From Phaeobacter italicus (GTDB lineage Bacteria; Pseudomonadota; Alphaproteobacteria; Rhodobacterales; Rhodobacteraceae): DNA of 64,000 bases. The notes below the pieces were generated by a model, which had not been told where the DNA came from, searched no databases, and saw only the letters and a program-made list of their open reading frames with translations. A program made the position numbers and the translations under genes. The stretch covers positions 744,001 to 808,000 of the forward strand of contig NZ_CVRM01000011.1 of NCBI RefSeq assembly GCF_001258055.1, read 5' to 3'. This document shows, one piece after another, positions 45,123 to 53,804 of the stretch; position 1 is the first letter of the stretch, and each line of letters starts with the position of its first letter.

Positions 45123-46742
45123 ATGACCCAGAACCCCGATCAGGAAGGATCAAGACAAGGCAGAGCAGGAAAACGGCAGGGCGCTCGGCCAGGTGCAGGG
45201 CGGCTGAGAGATATTGTTGCGTTTATTGATGAGTGTTTGGGGGGATTTACGATGACTGGACAAAACGCGGGTACCGCAAGGGGCGGACAAGCGGCCAACG
45301 GGCTCGGCCTTGGATTGGGGCTCGGGCTTGGTAATGGACTGGGCAATGGATTGGGCAACGGTCTGGGTTTGGGCCTTGGTCGTGGGTTGGGACTTGGCTC
45401 TGGTCTTGGCCTCGGAAACGGGCTTGGCCTGGGTCAGGGGCTCGGCTTGGGTCAGGGACTCGGCCTTGGTTTGGGGTTGGGCAATGGTCAGGGCCTTGGT
45501 CTCGGTCTGGGATTGGGGCTTGGCAGCGGACTGGGCAACGGGCTTGGCCTCGGGCTGGAGGACAACGGTTATCTCTTGGGCAATGGCGCGGATGCGGGCG
45601 TTGGCAGCATCCGCAGCTACTACGCCACACCGGCCGAATTGGGCCTCTTGCCCTGGACGCTCGACTTTACCCCCGAAAATGCAGGCGGTGATCCCTTTCC
45701 ACTGTCGATGATCATCAACCCCTACCAGCTGCCCCAGGATCCGGCCGCAGCGCCAGTTGTTCTGGAATGGACGACCGAGGATTGGGATCCTGCCTTGCGG
45801 TTCTGGGCGTTGCCGTTTGATCCGCATCTGGGCGAATGGCTGCGCGCGGCGGATCGCTCTGAGCCTGCGACGCTGGCCGCGCTGGAATTCGCCAGCCAGC
45901 CAGAGCGCTGGCATCCCGATCACGTCGGCACCCGCTGGCTGGAAGACCGCGATCTCTTGTGGCGCTACCAACCCGGCCCGACCGTGGCCGTGTCCCGAAC
46001 AAGGGCTGGGGAGGCCTTTGACATCATCAAGGCAGAGCTTGAGATCCTGAAGATGTACATGGAAGATGACCGCCAGCAGTATCTCGTGGAATGCGATGTT
46101 CAGGCAGATGGGCTACCGGCCTATCTGATCCATTTTCTTGGCGCGAACAGTTTTGATCATCCCTTCACGCTCAAGCTCATCGATATGGGGCTCGCGCTCG
46201 GCAATGTCGCCTACATGAGCTACAAGGCCTACTTCAAAAGGGTGCGCCCGTCGGTTCTGCGGCCCGGTCTCACCGTGCCCTTTGGCCCGCCCGCCCATCC
46301 GGCCTTTCCCAGCGGTCACGGATTTCTGGCCCATTTCCTGTCATTGCTACTGCTGGAAATTCCAGGCATCGCGCAGCGGTTCGGTGTGGTCAGCGGATAC
46401 AAGGCAGATGGATCCGGCACCTCCGTTCAAAACCCGGATGGGGCCCTTTTGCGAAAACCCACCTACGAGGACATGACGGGCGAGCATGTCGTGCCCTCCC
46501 CGCTTTTGACGGTGGCCCATCGCATCGCCGTCAACAGAGAGCGGATCGGAGTGCATTATCCATCGGATTCGATGGCCGGACGCCATATCGCCGCGGGCAT
46601 TTGGACGTGTTTGATGACCCCTGCGCCTGCCGCGCCTGACGGAACGCCGTGGCAGCCCATTGCCGTCCCGACCCTGCACCGGCTGCTGGATAAGGCCGCA
46701 ACGGAATGGCCAACGCCCTGGTCTGCTGTGAGCCTCGGCTAG
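45123..46742 (+). CDS. Vanadium-haloperoxidase/PAP2-like protein with a (Gly-X)43 low-complexity region
   Basis: A 539-residue protein. Residues 60-145 are 43 uninterrupted Gly-X dipeptides, X being mostly Leu with some Asn, Gln, Ser and one Arg. The C-terminal half is a vanadium-dependent haloperoxidase/PAP2-type domain: KRVRPSVLRP, PAFPSGHG and NRERIGVHYPSD supply the vanadate or phosphate ligands and catalytic histidines, apparently intact. There is no signal peptide. ATG 45123 has a weak ribosome binding site; ATG 45252 (residue 44, after GGGGGA) is a good alternative. The gene ends two bases before the stop of a convergent 960-residue gene. The substrate (halide oxidation or phosphoester) is unknown. 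Confidence 0.82.
   Translation: MTQNPDQEGSRQGRAGKRQGARPGAGRLRDIVAFIDECLGGFTMTGQNAGTARGGQAANGLGLGLGLGLGNGLGNGLGNGLGLGLGRGLGLGSGLGLGNGLGLGQGLGLGQGLGLGLGLGNGQGLGLGLGLGLGSGLGNGLGLGLEDNGYLLGNGADAGVGSIRSYYATPAELGLLPWTLDFTPENAGGDPFPLSMIINPYQLPQDPAAAPVVLEWTTEDWDPALRFWALPFDPHLGEWLRAADRSEPATLAALEFASQPERWHPDHVGTRWLEDRDLLWRYQPGPTVAVSRTRAGEAFDIIKAELEILKMYMEDDRQQYLVECDVQADGLPAYLIHFLGANSFDHPFTLKLIDMGLALGNVAYMSYKAYFKRVRPSVLRPGLTVPFGPPAHPAFPSGHGFLAHFLSLLLLEIPGIAQRFGVVSGYKADGSGTSVQNPDGALLRKPTYEDMTGEHVVPSPLLTVAHRIAVNRERIGVHYPSDSMAGRHIAAGIWTCLMTPAPAAPDGTPWQPIAVPTLHRLLDKAATEWPTPWSAVSLG
45300..45557 (+). repeat. Gly-X dipeptide repeat region, 43 units
   Basis: 258 bases encode 43 consecutive Gly-X pairs: 33 Gly-Leu pairs interrupted by Gly-Asn, Gly-Gln, Gly-Ser and Gly-Arg. 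Leucine codons are mixed (CTC, CTT, TTG, CTG) and glycine codons likewise, so the DNA is not a simple satellite. That points to selection on the protein rather than recent slippage. Confidence 0.95.
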
Positions 46743-46744
46743 GG

Positions 46745-49627
46745 TCAGGATGCGAACCGGTAAAGCCCCAGATTATTGTCCCCAGCCACCAGATCGATCA
46801 GGGCCTGCTGCGTGGCGGGCAGGTCTGCGGTGTCATCCACCGCGCAGGCTAGCGCTGCGGCGGGGTCGGTGTTGGCCCTGTCTCCGGGCGCCGTGAGCTC
46901 ATAGAGAAGCAAGATGGATGACCCAGCGTTTGCATTGGCCTGCGCCAGCGCCACCTGTTCGTTCACCGCACTCGCAAGGGCCGCCCCTACGGCCAGATCC
47001 TGAACGGCACTGCTATTGACCGGGCCAACCGGCAGGGCAAGACCCGGCAAGGGCCAGGATATGTGGCTTGCCAGTTCAATTCCAACCCAGCCGCGCAGCA
47101 TGACTTCTTCTGCCGTGACCCGGCCCCTGTTTCCAATCAACGGCAATGGCCCCGGCATCATCCATGCGCCGGCCTCCTCCCATGTCAGCGAGACGGGCAC
47201 ATAGCTCCCCGGTCCCACCGGCATATCCCCCACAGCGGTCGGGAACCGCAGAGGACGGCGATCACGGATGTAGAGATCGATCAACGGTGGCGCCCCAGCA
47301 GAGCGGCAGACCTTGGTAGGATCCAGCGGAAACATCCCCATCTGCTCAAAGGCCCAGCGAACCACCTTGTGCGACGTTGCAGGTTGCCATTCGCCCCCGC
47401 CGCGCTGCAACACCACGGGAGAGGACGCAAGCCAAGCTGCCGCCTCCATCCCCACTTCCAACATCTCCGCCCGAGACGGCGGCTGCGCCAGCGCGGCAAT
47501 CGCCTGCAACAGCAGGTACAGAGCCCCATCCGAGGCCCGCAGCCTTTGCGCCTGCGCTGCGCGTCCGTCCTGCACGCTGTCGCCACCAAGGCACCGGTAC
47601 AGAAGAAACAAGGAGGACGAGAGGATCTGTTCGCTCAGATACCCCTTGTGGATGTCACCTCCGCTTGGGGGGTCCTCAACAACGGCGCGGTTCATCAGGC
47701 CATACCACCCCCAACCCCTGAGCGGGCTGCGGTCATGCCGGCGCGGCGCAAAAACAAAGGGATAGGTCCACCCCCGCATCTGCGGATTTCCAGAATAGTC
47801 GGGCTCTGCAAGTTGCGAAAGCGGATCAAAATAGACCGCGGCCATGCCATCGCCGGGACTGTGGGCAAAGTCGAATTCCAGCTGACCGATGCGCGTCGCC
47901 AACAGATAGTGGGCAAATTCATGCATCATCCACCGCCCGCTGTTGGCAAAGCCAAGGGGCTGCGCACGTCGCGCGGACAGGTTGCGCCCGTGGCTAGGCG
48001 GGGTCGGCCGAGACCACCTGTTCAACGTCGCCAATGCCAGATGCATGTCGATCGCAGGCCGCGGCTGGCTGGCTGCATCTTCTGCCACCTCATAGCGGAC
48101 CTGCGCGTTGATGGTCCGCCCACTGCGGCCCGGCCCCGGCGTGATCCCCGATCGATAATGGACCGACAATGGCCCTTCTGCGGTCGCCACGTAGTGATCG
48201 GGATGCAGCCCTGCGCTCTCCATCAACGCAAACATCTGCTGGCAATGCCAATAGGCGCTGATCGCCGTCGACACATCCCGGCGCGGCGGCAGATGTTCGA
48301 GAGGACCGTGGGGCAGCACTTTTGCCAGATTTGCCGGCCCATCGCCGGGCACAAACCGGGGGCAATTGCGAACCACAAAGGCCGGGCGCGCCAGCTCAAG
48401 ACCGCCGCCCAGGGAAAAGGCCACATCGTCACGAAAGGCATCCAGAATGGGATCAATCCGGGAAGGTCTGCGCCAGGCAAGCGGCGGGCGCGGTATCCCC
48501 CCGTCCCCCTGCCAATCTGGCGGTGGGACAGGGAACACCCTGAGCGGGATTTCGATTGGCGGAATGCGCGGCTGATCCTGCCCGACAGCTGGATGTGGCT
48601 GGCCCTGCGCGATGCCCTCGTTTCCCGCTACGGCGTGGGTCACGAGCGGTTGGCGCTGCACCGCCGCCACGTCAGCCTGCTTGTCCCTGAGGGTCAAACG
48701 CGCATCCACCCGGTAGCTCAGCCCATCGGCGGACGAGGCCCCAGCCGCCGAGCCGCGCCCCAGCAGTTGCACGCGCAGCCGCCCCCTGCCCGCAACCAGA
48801 TCATCAACGCTGCCCGCAACCCGCAAGTCCTGAAGCAAAAGCGAGCGCGCGGTTGTCCCGCTCTTTTCTGCAATACGCTCAAGCGCGGAAACGCGACTGG
48901 CTTGTCCACGGTTGGGGTCATCCGCAGCGGCCAGCCCAAAAGGTGCTCCCGGCAGGATCTGTCCCAAATTTTCCAGCACCGTCTCGCGGTTGCGTGCAGA
49001 GGCACCGGCAAGCGCCTCGGACAGGGACTGATGCGTGCCGCCCGGAAACTCGGCTGTCAGCCCCCGCAGGATCAATTCATAGGCCTCAGCGGTGCGGCGC
49101 ACCTCTATCGGCACCCGAAACCCCGCCCCACGAAGCCGCGCCACAGCGCCCGGCACAGCACCAAGCGGCAGGGCCTCTGCCGCGACCAGAACCACGGTGG
49201 CAGGCAAAGCTGCATCCGGGCGTGGCGACAGGTTCCAGCTGGCGATCGGCCCCTGAAGCCCCGCACCACTGCCATCTATCGCAGGCCAGATCGGGCACCA
49301 TTGCAAGACGGCACTGGCCTCGACATCCGCAACCGCTCGCAGCCAGTTCAGAACAGGGTCGGCCTGCCCCAGGGGACGTGTATCCCCGTTCACATAGTTC
49401 GCCAGCTTGTTGAGATAAGCCTCTGCGACAGTTGAAAAATCGGCCAGATCAAGCGGGGCATCACCCGACGAGACGCCCGCGACGAACGGCACCGTGGGAT
49501 GCGCGATCAGCCGCGAAATCCTATTCGATCCGGGATATTCCCGTTCATAGCGCAGCCAGCTTTCTGGATGATCCGCCGTTGCCTCCGGTGCCGGTGGCCA
49601 GTTCTCTGGCAGGGTGATCTCAGCCAT
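46745..49627 (-). CDS. Large uncharacterised protein with an HExxH zinc-metallopeptidase motif
   Basis: A 960-residue protein I do not recognise. ATG 49627 follows AAGGGGGA. No signal peptide or membrane segment is seen. The N-terminal half is mixed alpha/beta with a Pro-rich linker (about 360-400: PPIEIPLRVFPVPPPDWQ). WMMHEFAHYLL places HEFAH at residues 569-573, and FAHSPGDG puts another His at 589, a plausible third zinc ligand. The C-terminal part is helical and ends in YRFAS. Peptidase activity is a prediction from one motif. Its stop is two bases from that of the Gly-X gene, an unusual convergent arrangement. Confidence 0.72.
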   Translation of the reverse strand: MAEITLPENWPPAPEATADHPESWLRYEREYPGSNRISRLIAHPTVPFVAGVSSGDAPLDLADFSTVAEAYLNKLANYVNGDTRPLGQADPVLNWLRAVADVEASAVLQWCPIWPAIDGSGAGLQGPIASWNLSPRPDAALPATVVLVAAEALPLGAVPGAVARLRGAGFRVPIEVRRTAEAYELILRGLTAEFPGGTHQSLSEALAGASARNRETVLENLGQILPGAPFGLAAADDPNRGQASRVSALERIAEKSGTTARSLLLQDLRVAGSVDDLVAGRGRLRVQLLGRGSAAGASSADGLSYRVDARLTLRDKQADVAAVQRQPLVTHAVAGNEGIAQGQPHPAVGQDQPRIPPIEIPLRVFPVPPPDWQGDGGIPRPPLAWRRPSRIDPILDAFRDDVAFSLGGGLELARPAFVVRNCPRFVPGDGPANLAKVLPHGPLEHLPPRRDVSTAISAYWHCQQMFALMESAGLHPDHYVATAEGPLSVHYRSGITPGPGRSGRTINAQVRYEVAEDAASQPRPAIDMHLALATLNRWSRPTPPSHGRNLSARRAQPLGFANSGRWMMHEFAHYLLATRIGQLEFDFAHSPGDGMAAVYFDPLSQLAEPDYSGNPQMRGWTYPFVFAPRRHDRSPLRGWGWYGLMNRAVVEDPPSGGDIHKGYLSEQILSSSLFLLYRCLGGDSVQDGRAAQAQRLRASDGALYLLLQAIAALAQPPSRAEMLEVGMEAAAWLASSPVVLQRGGGEWQPATSHKVVRWAFEQMGMFPLDPTKVCRSAGAPPLIDLYIRDRRPLRFPTAVGDMPVGPGSYVPVSLTWEEAGAWMMPGPLPLIGNRGRVTAEEVMLRGWVGIELASHISWPLPGLALPVGPVNSSAVQDLAVGAALASAVNEQVALAQANANAGSSILLLYELTAPGDRANTDPAAALACAVDDTADLPATQQALIDLVAGDNNLGLYRFAS

Positions 49628-49843
49628 TTCGTCCCCCTTCGGGGCCTGTGCGCAAACACAGCGGGCCACGGCGGGCGCGTTGGCCGGGGCGCCATCTGCA
49701 CCTGCCCAAAGCGCCGCCTGCGCTGCCGCGTCAGGCGTCCCTCTCGGTGCCGGGCCCCGGTTCCCGGACGGTCAATTGTCATGGTCTTTCCAAGATCAGC
49801 CTAACACAGGACACGACATTTCGCAGCCCTGCTTTCGCCGCGG

Positions 49844-50605
49844 TCAGCCCCGATCAAACAGCACGCCAGGCCCACGGCAGAGATCAAGACAGCCCGCATA
49901 GCGTGCCATGTGCCAGGCCAAGGCCTGATTGCTGCTCAGGACTGGTTTGCCCAGCTCTTCCTCAAGCGGCGCAATGATACCAAGGGTGCGGAGGTTCGTG
50001 CAGGAGAGAAACACCGCCTCGACATCGCTTTGTCGCCCAACCTCAAGCGCCGCGGCATAGGTCGAAGCCGGATCAATGCGCGCCACTCGCGCCTCGACCT
50101 CCTCTCCGAAGGAAACGCCTGCGCGCACGTCAAAACCGGCCCCCTCAAAGGCCCGTCGCATCGGTTCGCTGACACTGTCGACATATGGCGTGACAAGCCC
50201 AAGCCCTGTAATGTTCAACGCTGCCAAGGCAGCAAGCGTCGCGGTCAGCGGGTCGCTCACCTCTGGGGTGCTGACACCTGCACGCAGCAGCTCTGCCACG
50301 CGGGCCTGACCGATCAACGTGGTTCCCGACGTGCAGCCATAGCCGACCACATCAAAAGGCGCCGCCGCCGGCAGAAGCGAGGCCGCCGCCGTCATTGTGG
50401 TTTCCATCGTTGCAATGGTGTCGGGTGTCAGGTCATCCCCCGAAGGGATGCGGCTGACATAGATCGCGACGTCATCAGACGGAAACATCTGACGAAAATC
50501 CTGCTCCAGCGTTTCGTCCACCTGCAGCACCACCAGACCCAGCGTCGCCCGGCTGCCAATTGGCCCGGCAAGATCATAGGGAAAAGGCTGGCGTGTCTGG
50601 CTCAT
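49844..50605 (-). CDS. Aspartate/glutamate racemase-family protein (maleate isomerase/arylmalonate decarboxylase-like)
   Basis: A 253-residue member of the Asp/Glu racemase superfamily. The two catalytic cysteines are seen in VVGYGCTSGTT near residue 90 and FLSCTNLRT near 200. The N-terminus (GPIGSRATLGLVVLQVDETLE) matches the maleate cis-trans isomerase/arylmalonate decarboxylase branch, which includes the EutA proteins of ectoine catabolism. It overlaps the upstream M24 gene by four bases, so both act together. The substrate is not known. Confidence 0.88.
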   Translation of the reverse strand: MSQTRQPFPYDLAGPIGSRATLGLVVLQVDETLEQDFRQMFPSDDVAIYVSRIPSGDDLTPDTIATMETTMTAAASLLPAAAPFDVVGYGCTSGTTLIGQARVAELLRAGVSTPEVSDPLTATLAALAALNITGLGLVTPYVDSVSEPMRRAFEGAGFDVRAGVSFGEEVEARVARIDPASTYAAALEVGRQSDVEAVFLSCTNLRTLGIIAPLEEELGKPVLSSNQALAWHMARYAGCLDLCRGPGVLFDRG

Positions 50606-51816
50606 GTCGCACCCCCGCTGAGGATCGGCAGGTCCCTTGGTGCGCGAGCTGAGAGCAGTTCAGGCCCGCTTTCACGCAGGACGATGTTTTCTTCATGCAC
50701 GAGACAGCGACCCGGTGCGATTTCAACGCCGGGTTCCAGCGTCAGAACCATACCGGCCCGCAGCTCCGTCTTGTCATGGGGCGTGAAAGAGGGCCATTCC
50801 GTCAGCGTAAGCCCCAGACCGTGCCCCAGCCGGCCGCCACCCGGAACGGCACCCTGCGCGCGCAACTGCTCTGCAAACATGCGGTGCACATCACAGGCCA
50901 GATGGCCGGGCCGCAAATGACCAAGGACATGATCCGTCGCCGCCATCAGCGCCGCTTGCGCCGCAGCCGTATCTTTGGCGACATGGGAAATGGCGTAGTT
51001 GCGATCAAAATCACAGAAATAACCATCCAGCACCGCGCCTGTGTCCAGCATCAGCACATCCCCCGGTGCAAGCCGTCGATCATCTGCAGGAGAAATCACA
51101 TCCCCATATCCGCCCGGCCCGGCGCCCCCTGCAGTGTAGCTGACCCAATCCGCCCCCTCCTCAAGGAGGGACATCTGAAAGCGGCGAAACACCTCGTCGA
51201 GCCGCGCACCCAGACAGGCATATTCTCCCACCCGTGCAAATGCCCTGTCAGCAACACCACAGGCCGCCCGGATCTTGGCAATTTCAGCCTCGGATTTGAT
51301 TTCCCGCACACGTTGCACGACATCGGTTGCATCGACACATTGAGCGGGCGCAATCATGGCCGTCAGACGCAGATAGTCACCAATCGGCATCCGCAACTGG
51401 GTTTCAAGCCCCATTGGCAGGCCGATCCGGGGCGCCGGGCCGGTGGCGCTCAACTCTCGCAGGGTCTCTGCCAGAAGGCTCACGCCGTCATCGCCCGGAA
51501 AAGGCGCGTCCCACGTCCGGATGTCTTCGATCCAGCCCCGCCCCATCAGCTCTGCACCGATCGCGGGGATGACCGCAACCGGATCGCCCGAGGCCGGCAC
51601 ACACAGAAACCAAGGCCGCGCCGGGCTTTCCCAAAACCGGGTCAGAAACCCCGCGACATAGTAGAAATCCGCCGCGGTGGTCAGCAGCAGCACATCCATA
51701 CCGCTTTGTGCCATGCGGGCCTGCAGCGCAGCGACGCGCGCTCTGTATTCCGATTTCGCGAAGCCCGTCGACGGGGCATCCGGTGATGTCGCCCTACCCT
51801 TGGCAGTCTGTGTCAT
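50602..51816 (-). CDS. M24-family metallopeptidase-like protein (Xaa-Pro peptidase type)
   Basis: A 404-residue protein with creatinase N-terminal domain (about 20-165) and a pita-bread M24 domain. Metal ligands fit MLDTGAVLDGYFCDFDRNY (two Asp), GHGLGLTLTEWP (His), LTLEPGVEI (Glu) and VHEENIVLRE (Glu). Members include Xaa-Pro aminopeptidase, creatinase and ectoine hydrolase (DoeA/EutD). Pairing with an EutA-like gene recalls ectoine degradation, but the rest of that pathway is absent here, so the assignment stays general. Confidence 0.88.
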   Translation of the reverse strand: MTQTAKGRATSPDAPSTGFAKSEYRARVAALQARMAQSGMDVLLLTTAADFYYVAGFLTRFWESPARPWFLCVPASGDPVAVIPAIGAELMGRGWIEDIRTWDAPFPGDDGVSLLAETLRELSATGPAPRIGLPMGLETQLRMPIGDYLRLTAMIAPAQCVDATDVVQRVREIKSEAEIAKIRAACGVADRAFARVGEYACLGARLDEVFRRFQMSLLEEGADWVSYTAGGAGPGGYGDVISPADDRRLAPGDVLMLDTGAVLDGYFCDFDRNYAISHVAKDTAAAQAALMAATDHVLGHLRPGHLACDVHRMFAEQLRAQGAVPGGGRLGHGLGLTLTEWPSFTPHDKTELRAGMVLTLEPGVEIAPGRCLVHEENIVLRESGPELLSARAPRDLPILSGGAT

Positions 51817-52077
51817 ATTCTGCGCCTTCTGCTGTCTCGCCTGCAGGCTGCGTCACCCACCGCAACCGCCCATGTCGAAAAGCGGCATTTCCCCAAAACC
51901 CATGTCGCAAACGAGCCATATGTTGTCTTTCCCACGACCAAAGCGCCGCCGGGCCAGGCCGAAAAACCCTGACAGAACCACAGCTTGGCATTTTTTCGCG
52001 TTATCCACAAAAAATCTCAGCTCAATGCAATTTTCCTCTGGACGCGCCAGATCGCAATGCCTATACCGCCCCCATAT

Positions 52078-52152
52078 TCCGGCGTAGCTCAGCGGTAGAG
52101 CAGTTGACTGTTAATCAATTGGTCGTAGGTTCGATCCCTACCGCCGGAGCCA
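52078..52152 (+). tRNA. tRNA-Asn (anticodon GTT)
   Basis: A 75-nt tRNA with encoded CCA. Acceptor stem TCCGGCG/CGCCGGA pairs perfectly. The anticodon stem TTGA/TCAA with loop CTGTTAA gives anticodon GTT; the T-arm has loop TTCGATC. No partner tRNA or integrase lies beside it. Confidence 0.97.
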
Positions 52153-52390
52153 TCCACCCCTAACAAAAGGGTCGAGGATGGAAAGACACTCTCACAAAAT
52201 CCACTATACATCACATGCACAGCCCGTTGCAGAAACACCTGATTTGCGCGCGCTCTGTTAAGGAATGGTTGGATCAGACCAGACAGGCCGGATTATCTAG
52301 CCGGGGGATACAGGACAGGGCCGATCCGTATGGCGCGCCAAGTCGTGCGACGCCAGGCCCTGCCCGTCATAGCCCTTCCCGTCGCGCCTG

Positions 52391-52963
52391 TCAGTCAAGA
52401 TCCGCCAAGAGCCGCTCTGCCATCGCTTTGGCGATCTTTGCGGCTTCGGGCTTGTTGCGGACATGGGCGGTCGCAATCGCGCCCTCTTTCAACAGGGCGA
52501 TTTCTTCGGCAAGGCTTGCAGGATCAGCTGCGCCGGCTTCGGCGCAGAGCTCGGTGAACTGGCGAACCAGCATCTCTTTGTGCTCGGCCGCGATCTGATG
52601 GGCTGGATGCGCGGGATCTGAAAACTCCCCCGCTGCGTTGATGAAGGCGCAACCGGAAAAGCCAAGGCCCGGAAAAGCCTTGCCGCTGAACCAGATTTCA
52701 AGCGCATCGAACATCTGCAGAAGCTGTGCCTTGGGGGACGGACCGGCCTTGGCCATTTCGCCACTGAGCCAGCCGCGAAATTGCTCGTCCCGACGTTTCA
52801 ACACAGCCAGAATCAGCTCGTCCTTGGAGCCGAAATGCTTGTAGAGGGTCATCTTTGCGACGCCGGATTCTGCCAAAATCTTGTCAATTCCGGTGGCATT
52901 GAAGCCGCCGGTATAAAAAAGTTTCAGGGCAGTTTCGATCAGATCATCGCGGCGCGAACGCAT
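52391..52963 (-). CDS. TetR-family transcriptional regulator
   Basis: A 190-residue repressor-type protein. The helix-turn-helix is in residues 5-50: ALKLFYTGGFNATGIDKILAESGVAKMTLYKHFGSKDEL-type pattern, with TLYKHFGSK diagnostic. The C-terminal ligand domain resembles the YjdC/TetR_C group acting on small electrophiles. ATG 52963 follows GGGAAA. It is divergent from an AhpD-like gene. Two similar AGA-N5-CTGTCT elements in the intergenic region are probable operators. Confidence 0.9.
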   Translation of the reverse strand: MRSRRDDLIETALKLFYTGGFNATGIDKILAESGVAKMTLYKHFGSKDELILAVLKRRDEQFRGWLSGEMAKAGPSPKAQLLQMFDALEIWFSGKAFPGLGFSGCAFINAAGEFSDPAHPAHQIAAEHKEMLVRQFTELCAEAGAADPASLAEEIALLKEGAIATAHVRNKPEAAKIAKAMAERLLADLD

Positions 52964-52981
52964 GAGATTTCCCAGCAAATC

Positions 52982-52995
52982 AGACTATTCTGTCT
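52982..52995. promoter_or_regulatory. Candidate TetR operator 1
   Basis: AGACTATTCTGTCT, an imperfect dyad (AGAC...GTCT) 19 bases upstream of the TetR start. It shares the AGA-N5-CTGTCT pattern with a second element near the divergent promoter. Confidence 0.4.
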
Positions 52996-53055
52996 ACCCT
53001 TGCCGCATATCTGCGCAGAATGCAAACACCGCGCGCCCAAGGGCCAACATCTTTT

Positions 53056-53096
53056 TGTGAGCAGCGGGGGCTTGATATATACAGATCTGTCTGTCT
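53056..53096 (+). promoter_or_regulatory. Promoter with overlapping candidate TetR operator 2
   Basis: TTGTGA (53056-53061) and TATATA (around 53076) form a plausible -35/-10 pair. Immediately downstream is the palindrome ACAGATCTGT (53081-53090), extending into AGATCTGTCTGTCT, which matches operator 1 at 10 of 14 positions. A repressor there would block transcription toward the AhpD-like gene. Confidence 0.45.
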
Positions 53097-53166
53097 ATGC
53101 TGAATGCAGGTTCTGACCCACCCTGTTCAGCCTGCCTATCAGCCCGCCAAAGGAAAGAGATACGCC

Positions 53167-53715
53167 ATGACCCGGATCCCCCTGCCCGCCACCGTTGACA
53201 CCGCACCGGCCCGCTCCAAACCCCTCCTGCAGGAGATCAATCGCGCCATGGGCAGCGTGCCAAATCTGTTTCGGATTGCCTCAAACAGCCCGGCAGCGCT
53301 GCAGGGCTACCTTGGGCTGACCGGGGCGCTGGCAAACGGAACCCTGCATCCAGCGACGCGAGAGCGGATCGCCCTGGCGGTCGCACAGGCCAATGGCTGC
53401 GGCTATTGTGTTGCGGCGCATAGCTATCTTGGACGCAACCGCGCCAAGCTGGATGCGGATGAGATCCTCGCCAACCGACGCGGGCAGTCCCTGAACAGCA
53501 AGGCCGATGTTGCGGTGCAATTCGCCGTCAAGCTGGTGGATGAACGCGGCCAGGTCCAGGACGCTGATGTGCGGGCTCTGCGCCATGCCGGATACACCAA
53601 CAGCGATATCGTCGAGATCATCGCCCATGTCGCGCTCAATACCTTGACCAATTACCTGAACGAGGCGCTTGGCACGCCCATTGATTTCCCAGTCGTCGGA
53701 GCCGATGCGGCCTGA
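53167..53715 (+). CDS. Carboxymuconolactone decarboxylase-family protein, AhpD-like
   Basis: A 182-residue AhpD/CMD-type protein. The redox motif is CGYCVAAH near residues 78-85 (CxxC followed by His), expected of alkylhydroperoxidase-like proteins; [19 protein letters not shown] and [19 protein letters not shown] are other family blocks. AAAGGAAAG precedes the ATG. It probably reduces peroxides or other electrophiles through the cysteine pair. A terminator follows, so it may be transcribed alone from the TetR-controlled promoter. Confidence 0.9.
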   Translation: MTRIPLPATVDTAPARSKPLLQEINRAMGSVPNLFRIASNSPAALQGYLGLTGALANGTLHPATRERIALAVAQANGCGYCVAAHSYLGRNRAKLDADEILANRRGQSLNSKADVAVQFAVKLVDERGQVQDADVRALRHAGYTNSDIVEIIAHVALNTLTNYLNEALGTPIDFPVVGADAA

Positions 53716-53722
53716 CGTCCCC

Positions 53723-53765
53723 GGGCGCCCCACCCCTGTCCCGAAAACCGGGGCGCCCATTTTTC
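53723..53765 (+). terminator. Terminator after the AhpD-like gene
   Basis: GGGCGCCCC (53723-53731) and GGGGCGCCC (53750-53758) pair perfectly and are followed by ATTTTTC. It leaves only 40 bases to the next gene, so some read-through may occur. Confidence 0.8.
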
Positions 53766-53804
53766 TTACCTCTCCCTCCTCCTTTCCGACAAGAGATACA
53801 CCCG

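Noticed and set aside
45150-45971. 273-residue minus-strand frame rich in Gln/Ser/Lys/Ala repeats
   Set aside because: It is the antisense shadow of the Gly-X repeat; its repeats follow from the plus-strand pattern.
47063-49435. 790-residue plus-strand frame opposite the HEFAH gene
   Set aside because: Composition is Arg/Pro/His-rich as expected from antisense of a GC-rich gene, and there is no ribosome binding site; the minus-strand frame is longer and has a good start.
50602-51816. Assignment as ectoine hydrolase
   Set aside because: The N-terminal domain does not show the expected ectoine-hydrolase pattern and other ectoine-degradation genes are absent nearby.
52078-52390. Integration site or genomic island at tRNA-Asn
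   Set aside because: No integrase and no repeat of the tRNA 3' end were seen within the window; flanking genes look ordinary.
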